A DNA stretch of 12,838 bases from an uncultured Eubacteriales bacterium (GTDB taxonomy: Bacteria > Bacillota_I > Bacilli_A > RF39 > UBA660), in contig ONWZ01000018.1 of the NCBI GenBank assembly GCA_900321645.1, positions 1 through 12,838 of the forward strand, in the 5' to 3' direction. The first letter of the stretch is position 1; every line of letters starts with the position of its first letter. A program made the translations under genes and the position numbers. The notes under the pieces are model-generated. The model saw nothing but the letters and a program-made list of their open reading frames with translations. It searched no databases and had not been told where the DNA came from. Below, piece after piece: positions 6,792-12,646 of the stretch.

Positions 6792-7591
6792 AAACTGTTG
6801 GTCTTCATCAAGTATTTAGTTTAGATGATAATAAATTTGTAAATATTTATGGTGAAAATGGATATATTAAAGTAGGCACTAGCGTTGCTAAAGAAGTAGA
6901 GGGTAAAATAGTACCAATTAAAGTTACCAAAGTAGAAACTATAAATGAGAAAGTAAATTATTATTATGTTGCTTCTTCAATTTATTACAATATAATATCT
7001 GAAAATATAATAACAACATCTGATCAAATAGTACCTGGTGTAACATTATCAAACATGTATGGCTTTGATGAGAATATTAAGTGGCCTTCGATTAGAAATG
7101 AAATAATTAGTAAGGAAGGGGCATTGTATAATTATAATGATTTAAATATAATGCCATATTATCTATATTATGGTTCTCGTGGAAATGAAACAAAATTATT
7201 TGTTAATTTAGGTTATTCTACGACACCAGAATTAATTAATTATTTACGAGAAACACAATTAAATCCAGATAGAGCAGTATCTCCAATAACCGATAAAGAA
7301 GGTAATAGGCTTTGGATGATAACTACTAGTGATGATAATATTAAAAATTATAAAAAACATTTATATAAAGAGGGTTATATTTATACATTAAAAGAACCTA
7401 AGAGTGTTAAAAATAAAGAGTTTGTTGGCTGGTCTAATACTGATGATTATGGTTATACATTAAAAGAACCAACAAATATTAAAAACAAAGAGTTTGTTGG
7501 CTGGTTTAATACTGTCGATGGTAAAATGTATAAAGTAGGAGAAAAATATAAATTAATACATGGAACTCATTTTATAGCTATATATAAATAA
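6788..7591 (+). CDS. C-terminal fragment of the split surface protein (rest of Hint, unassigned region, InlB-B-like repeats)
   Basis: The frame carries coding sequence from about 6788, well before its first ATG (7055), which lies inside a conserved stretch and has no good ribosome binding site. It begins with IKTVGLHQVFSLDDNKF, the His-bearing second block of the Hint domain cut off upstream, and continues through YYVASSIYYNIISENIITTS, the last Hint block. An unassigned region of about 130 residues follows, ending near NRLWMITTSDDNIKNYKK. Two KEP-KNKEFVGW repeats and a closing FIAIYK, typical of InlB B-repeat modules, end the protein. TAA at 7589-7591 lies four bases before a terminator. Confidence 0.75.
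   Translation: MKTVGLHQVFSLDDNKFVNIYGENGYIKVGTSVAKEVEGKIVPIKVTKVETINEKVNYYYVASSIYYNIISENIITTSDQIVPGVTLSNMYGFDENIKWPSIRNEIISKEGALYNYNDLNIMPYYLYYGSRGNETKLFVNLGYSTTPELINYLRETQLNPDRAVSPITDKEGNRLWMITTSDDNIKNYKKHLYKEGYIYTLKEPKSVKNKEFVGWSNTDDYGYTLKEPTNIKNKEFVGWFNTVDGKMYKVGEKYKLIHGTHFIAIYK
7381..7524 (+). repeat. Tandem duplication of a 72-bp unit in the InlB-B-like region
   Basis: Bases 7381-7452 and 7453-7524 align without gaps over 24 codons. Both encode YTLKEP, KNKEFVGW and an NT pair; differences cluster at the P-(K/T)-(S/N)-(V/I) segment and after the Trp. It is an in-frame duplication inside the last repeat module. Confidence 0.85.
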
Positions 7592-7594
7592 TTA

Positions 7595-7618
7595 AGCACT
7601 ATAATTATAGTGCTTTTT
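7595..7618 (+). terminator. Terminator of the surface protein gene
   Basis: A perfect 20-base palindrome (7595-7614, arms AGCACTATAA/TTATAGTGCT) runs into TTTTT. Its AGCACT/AGTGCT arms recur in the terminator at 9689-9710. Confidence 0.85.
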
Positions 7619-7644
7619 GTTATATAAAAGTCATAAAATTAAAT

Positions 7645-8028
7645 ATGAATTATAATGAAGTTAATGCCAAATTAAAAGATATAAATGTTGAAAACAATAT
7701 ATGGGTTATATACATAATTATAATATTTGCTAGTTGGTATTCTAATAGTTTAGAAAAAAAGTATTTTCTTTATAATGATAAGAATAGTAAAGAAAAATAC
7801 CGTGAAATTATGATTAAAATATTTTTAATTTTAACAATTGTCTATTTCTATTTTTTTAAAAGTGCAATGGATGATATCAATGAATTAAAACCTACTGATA
7901 CGTTAAAAAAAAGAAAACTAACGGAATTATCAGCGATTGGTTCACTCTTAATTGTGGTAAGTGGATTAGTATTCCTATATATTGCGTATCAAAATCAAGA
8001 TATTGATGTTGAAATTGCCTTTAATTAA
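7645..8028 (+). CDS. Small membrane protein with three predicted TM helices, unknown function
   Basis: This 127-aa protein has a polar N-terminus, then three hydrophobic segments: about residues 19-35 (IWVIYIIIIFASWYSN), 56-72 (MIKIFLILTIVYFYFF) and 96-115 (AIGSLLIVVSGLVFLYIAY). Charged Lys-rich loops lie between, and the protein ends with an acidic tail DIDVEIAFN. I do not recognise the family. No Shine-Dalgarno is visible before ATG 7645. A TGT-TATATA box at 7618-7626 would give a nearly leaderless mRNA, so the start is uncertain. It is separated from the Hint-protein gene by that gene's terminator, so co-transcription is unlikely, although neighbourhood could still mean a functional link. 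Confidence 0.65.
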   Translation: MNYNEVNAKLKDINVENNIWVIYIIIIFASWYSNSLEKKYFLYNDKNSKEKYREIMIKIFLILTIVYFYFFKSAMDDINELKPTDTLKKRKLTELSAIGSLLIVVSGLVFLYIAYQNQDIDVEIAFN

Positions 8029-8037
8029 TAATATAAT
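8009..8037 (+). promoter_or_regulatory. Promoter of the CYTH-domain gene
   Basis: TTGAAA (8009-8014), a 17-base spacer and TATAAT (8032-8037) give an almost consensus sigma-A promoter. It lies across the 3' end of the preceding gene, and transcription would start near 8044 just ahead of GGAGG. Confidence 0.7.
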
Positions 8038-8054
8038 TTAGTTATGGAGGAACT

Positions 8055-8591
8055 ATGAATACTGAATATGAAGTAAGAGTCTTAGAAATTAATATCGATG
8101 AAATGATTCAAAAATTAGAATCATTAAATGCTGAAAAAATAGGGGAATGGAATCAAAAAAGATATGTCTATGACATGATACCCAAAAGTGAAAATGCTTG
8201 GCTTAGATTAAGAACTAATGGTACAGAAACAACTTTAACTTATAAAAATGTTGAAAAAAATACCATTGATGGTACCAAAGAATTAGAAATAGTCGTTTCT
8301 GATTTTGAAAAGACTAATGATATGTTAGAATTAATGTGCTATCATCATAAAGGGTATCAAGAAAATAAGAGAATTAGATATATGTTAAATGATGTTGAAA
8401 TTGATCTTGATACTTGGCCATTAATTCCTACCTATATGGAAATTGAAGGCAAGAATGAGCAAGAAGTCAATGATATTTTGCTTAAATTAGATATTCCTAA
8501 AGATAAAATAACCGCTTTGAACTGTCAAGATATCTACAGAGAAATCTATCATATTGATATTGATAATATCAAAGAATTATCATTCAAATAA
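8055..8591 (+). CDS. CYTH-domain protein (class IV adenylate cyclase/triphosphatase-like)
   Basis: This 178-aa, soluble, cytosolic protein starts with EYEVRV, a variant of the signature ExExK in which Arg8 replaces Lys. WLRLRTNGTETTLTYK and KELEIVV follow, then KRIRYML, VEIDLDTWPLIPTYMEIEG and a C-terminal helix. Alternating acidic and basic residues on strands of a beta tunnel are how CYTH enzymes bind a triphosphate and two metals. Family members hydrolyse inorganic or thiamine triphosphate or make cAMP; the sequence does not decide between them, and triphosphatase activity is the more common finding in Firmicutes. The length is normal for the family. It has its own promoter, GGAGG at 8046-8050 and ATG 8055. 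No terminator separates it from the next gene. Confidence 0.85.
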   Translation: MNTEYEVRVLEINIDEMIQKLESLNAEKIGEWNQKRYVYDMIPKSENAWLRLRTNGTETTLTYKNVEKNTIDGTKELEIVVSDFEKTNDMLELMCYHHKGYQENKRIRYMLNDVEIDLDTWPLIPTYMEIEGKNEQEVNDILLKLDIPKDKITALNCQDIYREIYHIDIDNIKELSFK

Positions 8592-8605
8592 ATTTGTGAT
8601 ATAAT
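8577..8605 (+). promoter_or_regulatory. Promoter of the bactofilin-like gene
   Basis: TTATCA (8577-8582), 17 bases, then TATAAT (8600-8605) preceded by TGA. The -35 lies in the last codons of the CYTH gene. The start at about 8612 leaves only some 14 bases before ATG 8626, almost all Shine-Dalgarno. Confidence 0.65.
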
Positions 8606-8625
8606 TTAATTATGGAGGAGTGAAA

Positions 8626-9690
8626 ATGACAAAGAAAATTTTAAGTTTATTTAGTATTTTACTAATCATGTTCTTTGCTATTGGTAATGTATCTGCCTTA
8701 GAAGTTTCTGAAGCTGGCGATAATGTTACTGAAGAAGGAACATATGAAAGTCTAAGATTTGTTGCTGGTAACAAAGTAACTAGTACCGCTACGATTGATG
8801 GCATTAGTTTTGTGGCAGGTAATGATCTTTATTTTGAAGGTAGCGCTACTTATGGAATGTATGCTGGTAATACCTTAACTATTAATGGTAACATCGATAA
8901 AGATTTACTTGCTGCTGGTAACAAAATTTTAGTAACCGCTGATGCCACTATTGGTCGTGACGTTTATCTAGCTGGTAATCAAGTTGAAATTAAAACTAAC
9001 ATTGAAAGAAATTTGAGGGCAGGTGGTGATACAATCAACATAAGTGGTATCACCGTTAATGGAAATGCTTATCTATATGCTGAAAGAATCATCATGGATG
9101 AAAATACCGTTATTACTGGAACATTAACATACTATGACGAGACAAGAATAACTGGCTTAGATAAAGCAACCATTGGTAATGTCATTACTAAAACTGCAGA
9201 TAAAGTCGATATTGAATATGGTTTCAAAGAAAAACTTTATGCCTTTATTGTTAGTTTAATTGCGTCCTTTATCACGGCATTATGTATTTTGAATTTTATT
9301 CCAGGAGTTAAAGAAAAAATATTAAAATTAGACTTGAGTATTGGCAATATTGCTAAAACAGCATGTATTGGCTTCCTAGTATTGATTGTCATTCCATTAA
9401 TATCTTTATTTGCTTTATTTACTGGTTTCTTAACCCCATTAGCAATTATTGTTTTAGCTATCTACTTTATTTCAATTTATCTATCTGGCTTATTCGTAGC
9501 GTATATTGTTGGTAATGCAATTAGTATTAAGTTATTTAAAAAAGATGATCTATATCTTGCATTAGCAACAGGTATTGTCTTATTAGGATTACTTAAATTA
9601 ATTCCAATTCTTGGTGGTTACATTAATGCCTTGGTATTATTCTATGGCCTTGGAATTATCTACGATTTCATTAAAAATATGAAAAAATAA
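8626..9690 (+). CDS. Exported bactofilin-like AGN-repeat protein with C-terminal membrane domain
   Basis: This 354-aa protein has a signal peptide (1-24, ending NVSALE), then about 165 residues of short beta repeats in which AGN recurs every 15-19 residues (47-49, 64-66, 80-82, 97-99, 116-118, then AGG 132-134). This is the right-handed beta-helix pattern of polymer-forming bactofilins. The C-terminal half has about four TM helices (about 205-227, 245-267, 270-297, 311-345). Classical bactofilins are short and cytosolic; this one exposes the helix outside and anchors it in the membrane, a known variant in Firmicutes. It may form a scaffold on the outer face of the membrane. ATG 8626 is used because the in-frame GTG at 8620 is part of GGAGGAG. 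Confidence 0.8.
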   Translation: MTKKILSLFSILLIMFFAIGNVSALEVSEAGDNVTEEGTYESLRFVAGNKVTSTATIDGISFVAGNDLYFEGSATYGMYAGNTLTINGNIDKDLLAAGNKILVTADATIGRDVYLAGNQVEIKTNIERNLRAGGDTINISGITVNGNAYLYAERIIMDENTVITGTLTYYDETRITGLDKATIGNVITKTADKVDIEYGFKEKLYAFIVSLIASFITALCILNFIPGVKEKILKLDLSIGNIAKTACIGFLVLIVIPLISLFALFTGFLTPLAIIVLAIYFISIYLSGLFVAYIVGNAISIKLFKKDDLYLALATGIVLLGLLKLIPILGGYINALVLFYGLGIIYDFIKNMKK

Positions 9691-9710
9691 AAGCACTTAA
9701 GTGCTTTTTT
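9689..9710. terminator. Bidirectional terminator between convergent genes
   Basis: AAAAGCACTT (9689-9698) pairs with AAGTGCTTTT (9699-9708), flanked by an A-run and a T-run. It serves the bactofilin-like gene rightward and the lysozyme gene leftward, and it overlaps the lysozyme stop codon. Confidence 0.85.
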
Positions 9711-10917
9711 ATTTGTATAAAATATCAATATCAACGGTATTTTCCGTGATGCCATCAATCTTGGCTGATGAAGTCATTTGCCACATCATATATTTTCCTT
9801 CATAATCAGTTTTACTAGTGTAATGGGCTAACCATATTTTTGAATTATCATAATCTAACCAAACATTTTCTAAATAGTATTTAGAACTATATAGCATTGC
9901 ATCGTAACCATTATCTTTTAATTCTTTTTCAAATGCAAGGTATGCTTCGCTAAGCGTATGCAATGATATCTTATATTTCATAAAATTAGACCAATTTTCC
10001 CAGTCATAAGCGATTGGGAAATCTAGTTTATCACCACCTAGTTCATTCATCACCCATTTAGCAGTTTTAATGCCATCTTCTTTGGAAATGGCAGTATTAT
10101 AAACATAAACTCCAACTTTTAATCCAGCTTCTTTAACTTGCTTATAATATTCTTTAAATTTCACATCCATATCGATTTCTTCGCCAGGATCTCTTTGCGA
10201 ACCAATTCGCATGATTACAAATTCTACCCCAGCTTCTTTAACAGACTTAAAATCAACAGTTCCTTGCCATTTTGAAACGTCGATACCAATACTCGTATGC
10301 TCATTTTTATAATTATTAAGAATATCACTCATATATAAATAATTAGGAGTACTATAACTATAATTACTCGTAATCTTATTGACGACATTGAGATTAAACG
10401 TTTTCTTGTTTTCATTTCCGGCTTCATCACTAATAAGGTATTCCAGATTATTATAAGTACCAATCGTTGTTTTATCATAATCGCCATTTATTTCACATTT
10501 AGGAACACTATCATAATTATCAGCATAGACAATCTTTTCACACAAAGTTGCTTCATCATCATAAGCAATTGTTAATGACTTGGGAGCACTAATAAAAATA
10601 GGTACTACATTATCAACAACTTGATAATTTATAATATATTTGTAATTTCTTTTCTTATATTTATAGTCGATGATATAAGTATAATTGCCAACCTGATTAT
10701 TTTCTAACAACTGTCCTGTTTTAGTTATTTCCACGTTACTATCTTTAACTAGTTCATCACTCGTATGTTCTTCATATACTGGAAACATATTTTCGTTTAA
10801 AGTGATTGTTACATCATCGGGCATTTTATATGGATCATAATTGAATCTAATTGCTAAAAAAATAGCTATTCCCATAATTATCAAAACAATTGCTATTATA
10901 ATTAATTTCTTTTTCAT
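9709..10917 (-). CDS. Membrane-anchored GH25 lysozyme with Ig-like spacer
   Basis: This 402-aa protein has an N-terminal TM anchor (residues 3-23) with no clear cleavage site. Beta-rich Ig-like modules follow (about 32-102 and 103-180, the latter DUF5011-like: VVPIFISAPKSLTI to ISDEAGNENKKTFNLNVV), with two cysteines (126, 141) that could bond. A GH25 domain fills 207-402. Active-site residues are visible: Asp213 in GIDVSKWQG, and Asp305 and Glu307 in YDWEN. GH25 enzymes cut the N-acetylmuramic acid to N-acetylglucosamine beta-1,4 bond, so it acts outside on the wall. AAGGTGGT lies before the ATG and TATAAT (minus strand, 10935-10940) upstream. It is transcribed toward the bactofilin-like gene. 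A housekeeping wall-remodelling role is likely, because phage signs (holin, tail genes) are absent. Confidence 0.9.
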   Translation of the reverse strand: MKKKLIIIAIVLIIMGIAIFLAIRFNYDPYKMPDDVTITLNENMFPVYEEHTSDELVKDSNVEITKTGQLLENNQVGNYTYIIDYKYKKRNYKYIINYQVVDNVVPIFISAPKSLTIAYDDEATLCEKIVYADNYDSVPKCEINGDYDKTTIGTYNNLEYLISDEAGNENKKTFNLNVVNKITSNYSYSTPNYLYMSDILNNYKNEHTSIGIDVSKWQGTVDFKSVKEAGVEFVIMRIGSQRDPGEEIDMDVKFKEYYKQVKEAGLKVGVYVYNTAISKEDGIKTAKWVMNELGGDKLDFPIAYDWENWSNFMKYKISLHTLSEAYLAFEKELKDNGYDAMLYSSKYYLENVWLDYDNSKIWLAHYTSKTDYEGKYMMWQMTSSAKIDGITENTVDIDILYK

Positions 10918-10934
10918 ATTACCACCTTAATAAT

Positions 10935-10964
10935 ATTATACTATAGATGAACAAAATATGTAAG
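10935..10964 (-). promoter_or_regulatory. Promoter of the GH25 lysozyme gene
   Basis: On the minus strand CTTACA (10964-10959), 18 bases, then TATAAT (10940-10935). It stands back to back with the site at 10998-11006. Confidence 0.5.
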
Positions 10965-10997
10965 TTAAATAATGATTAGTAATAATTCTATAATTTA

Positions 10998-11006
10998 TGA
11001 TATAAT
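10998..11006 (+). promoter_or_regulatory. Extended -10 promoter of the 66-aa protein/alanine racemase operon
   Basis: TGATATAAT, identical to the box at 8597-8605; no good -35 is visible. Transcription would begin near 11013, so the ATG at 10972 lies upstream of the start and cannot be used. Confidence 0.55.
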
Positions 11007-11025
11007 ATGCATTGGAAGTGATAAT

Positions 11026-11226
11026 ATGGAAATTACAATTGATGTCGATGAATTAAGACAAGATTTAAAAGATTTTTATGGAAGTGCTATGCAGTATAAT
11101 CCAGCAGCTGTTATGGATTTGATTAAAGTAGAACAAGCAAGTGATAATGAAATTGTCAGAATTGCTCAGGACAATCATATTAATTTATTTGATTATGAAA
11201 TAAAAGATAGAGGCAGAAGTAGATAA
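11026..11226 (+). CDS. Small conserved-looking protein encoded just before alanine racemase
   Basis: This 66-aa, soluble, acidic protein starts MEITIDVDELRQDLKDFYGSA and includes a helical stretch around VMDLIKVEQASDNEIVRIA; the end is basic (KDRGRSR). The start chosen is ATG 11026, behind GGAAGTG (11014-11020) and downstream of the -10 box; an upstream in-frame ATG at 10972 would lie outside the transcript. It ends one base before the racemase ATG, so the two are very likely translationally coupled. I do not recognise the family. In Bacillus the alr gene is followed by the ndoAI antitoxin gene, but here the small gene is upstream and has no ribbon-helix-helix or MazE look, so an antitoxin role is not supported. 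Confidence 0.7.
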   Translation: MEITIDVDELRQDLKDFYGSAMQYNPAAVMDLIKVEQASDNEIVRIAQDNHINLFDYEIKDRGRSR

Positions 11227-11227
11227 T

Positions 11228-12313
11228 ATGAATATTACTAGGCCAACATATTTAGAAATTGATTTAAGTAAATTAAAACATAACATTAAGACTATTCAGA
11301 AAAAAGTTGGTAAAAATGTCAAACTGATGCCGGTAATTAAAGCTAATGGTTATGGTACACACATTAATCAAAGGCTGGACATCTTAAACATATTTGATAT
11401 TGTCGCTGTTGCTACTGTTGATGAAGGCGTTGATATTAGAAATATTGGTTATCAAAAAGAAATCTTTGTTTTGAATCAACCATATAAAACGGAGATACCT
11501 AAAATACTTGCATATAATCTAGTCGTTGGGGTTAGTTCATATGATTTTATTAATGAACTTGCTAAAACGAAAAAGAAAGTTACTGTTCATATTGAAATAG
11601 GTACCGGTATGGGTCGAACTGGTGTTCATCCATACAAAATTGAAAAATTTATTGATAATATAGCCCCTAATATTAAAGTAGAAGGGTTATATACCCATTT
11701 TTCATCAGCTGATACTGAACTAGAATATACTAAAAAACAATTAGCGTCATTTAAATTAGCGGTTGAAAAAGTTGAAGAAAGATTAGGAAAACTAAAATAT
11801 TTACATACCGCTGCTTCAAATGCTATACTTAATTTTCCTGAATCATATTTTAACTTAGTTAGACCAGGTATTATTATTTATGGCTATAAAAGTTCAGAAG
11901 ATACTTATAATAAAATAGATATTAAACCAATTGCTAAACTCAAATCGAAAATTACTTTTTTAAAGGTTGTTGATGCCGGTACCAGTATTGGTTACGGGCG
12001 AAGTTATATTACCAATAAAGAAACAAAAGTGGCAACTATTCCAATAGGCTATGCTGATGGTTTTAGAAGAACATTTTCCAATGGTTGGTGTGTTTTAATT
12101 AATGGAAAAAAAGTTCCTATTATTGGCAAAGTATGTATGGATAGTTTCATGGCTGATGTCACTGATTTAAAAAGCGTAGAAGTAGGGGATGAAGTAATCA
12201 TTTGGGATAACGATAATATCACTTTAGATGATTTAGCTAATAAATGTGATACAATCAACTATGAAATATTATGTATGATAGCTAATAGAATACCACGAAA
12301 ATTTATAAAATAG
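11228..12313 (+). CDS. alr: Alanine racemase
   Basis: This pyridoxal-phosphate enzyme interconverts L- and D-alanine and supplies D-Ala for peptidoglycan; it is a cytosolic fold type III protein of 361 aa, the usual length. PVIKANGYG holds the cofactor lysine Lys38, and GYGRSY holds the second catalytic base, Tyr256. Further family marks are GTGMGRTGV, GLYTHFSSAD, RPGIIIYG, VATIPIGYADGFRR and GKVCMDSFMADVTD. One oddity is a shortened segment after KANGYG: the usual stretch with GHG and an Ala-rich helix is replaced by THINQRLDILNIFD. Key residues are intact, so it should be active. The ATG is one base behind the 66-aa gene and has only a weak AGAAG site, which suggests coupling. It ends with TAG at 12311. 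Confidence 0.93.
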   Translation: MNITRPTYLEIDLSKLKHNIKTIQKKVGKNVKLMPVIKANGYGTHINQRLDILNIFDIVAVATVDEGVDIRNIGYQKEIFVLNQPYKTEIPKILAYNLVVGVSSYDFINELAKTKKKVTVHIEIGTGMGRTGVHPYKIEKFIDNIAPNIKVEGLYTHFSSADTELEYTKKQLASFKLAVEKVEERLGKLKYLHTAASNAILNFPESYFNLVRPGIIIYGYKSSEDTYNKIDIKPIAKLKSKITFLKVVDAGTSIGYGRSYITNKETKVATIPIGYADGFRRTFSNGWCVLINGKKVPIIGKVCMDSFMADVTDLKSVEVGDEVIIWDNDNITLDDLANKCDTINYEILCMIANRIPRKFIK

Positions 12314-12332
12314 ATTGCAAAATCTACTTTTT
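12311..12332 (+). terminator. Weak terminator after alanine racemase
   Basis: TAGATT (12311-12316) pairs with AATCTA (12321-12326) over a GCAA loop, then CTTTTT. The stem is only six A-T-rich pairs, so read-through into the next gene is possible. Confidence 0.55.
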
Positions 12333-12333
12333 A

Positions 12334-12342
12334 TGTTATACT
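12334..12342 (+). promoter_or_regulatory. Extended -10 promoter of the DUF1292 gene
   Basis: TGT-TATACT lies right behind the racemase terminator, 37 bases before ATG 12379, which has a strong AAGGAGG site (12367-12373). Confidence 0.5.
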
Positions 12343-12378
12343 TATATTAGATAGAAGAGTATCAAAAGGAGGAAAACT

Positions 12379-12630
12379 ATGGAAGAAAATTCAAAATTTA
12401 CAATAATTGATGAATTTGATAAAGAAAAAGAAGCCGATATAATCACTGTTATTGAATCAAATGATAAGAAATATCTTGTATATTCATTAGACACTGATGA
12501 AGAGAATTGTGATGTCTTGGTCTCAAGATTGATTGAACATGAAGATGGAACTGATTCAATCGAAGATATCGATGATGATAATGAAAGAGAGCAAATTCAT
12601 AAACTTGTCGACGAACTTTTAAATACTTAA
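12379..12630 (+). CDS. DUF1292 protein (YrzB-like)
   Basis: This 83-aa, very acidic, cytosolic protein shows the DUF1292 pattern: FTIIDEFDKEKEADIITVIE, then KKYLVYSLD, an acidic hinge with DVLVSRLIEHEDG, and a C-terminal helix DNEREQIHKLVDELL. Family members are small proteins common in Firmicutes and often encoded near ruvX (yrrK) and alaS; their function is unknown. Here the neighbour upstream is alr, from which it is separated by a weak terminator and its own -10 box. The next gene starts 16 bases after its stop, so the two are probably in one operon. Confidence 0.85.
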   Translation: MEENSKFTIIDEFDKEKEADIITVIESNDKKYLVYSLDTDEENCDVLVSRLIEHEDGTDSIEDIDDDNEREQIHKLVDELLNT

Positions 12631-12646
12631 TCGAGGGGGAACTAAT

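Larger units (their letters stand above)
4297..7591 (+). pseudogene. Large Hint-domain, InlB-repeat surface protein, split by two frameshifts
   Basis: Adding one base at about 4725-4728 and one at about 6783-6788 joins three open frames into a single protein of about 1,098 aa. In order: a basic N-terminus and TM/export segment (about 14-38) ending IGYSAFSAEL, as in the TasA-like protein; a DUF11-like beta domain (LAPGASITYNVDVTNLGN); two related repeats of about 65 aa; further Ig-like domains, one opening DITPPTVNITDFG; a Hint domain from Cys768 (CLVEGTKIKLSDG, then KTVGLHQVF with His838, then SSIYYNIISENIITTSD); an unassigned region; and InlB-B-like repeats (KNKEFVGW) at the C-terminus. It has its own promoter and terminator. 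It is probably an adhesin-like surface protein with autoprocessing ability. The breaks may be real (recent decay) or sequencing/assembly errors; both are single-base and coding potential remains intact on each side. Confidence 0.8.

Noticed and set aside
4720..6800. Programmed -1 ribosomal frameshifting at the two breaks
   Set aside because: Neither site has an X-XXY-YYZ slippery heptamer: at 4723-4728 the P-site ACA cannot re-pair, and at 6786-6791 the AUA codon cannot slip back. I also see no stimulatory hairpin.
6597..7012. True intein that splices
   Set aside because: The C-terminal HN and the following nucleophile are missing and the flanks do not form one known host protein; self-cleavage is more likely.
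9709..10917. Prophage endolysin
   Set aside because: No holin, tail or integrase genes are nearby, and the enzyme carries a TM anchor and Ig-like spacer typical of a cellular wall hydrolase.
11026..11226. Antitoxin of an alr-linked toxin-antitoxin pair
   Set aside because: It lies upstream of alr, does not resemble a ribbon-helix-helix or MazE protein, and no toxin gene follows.
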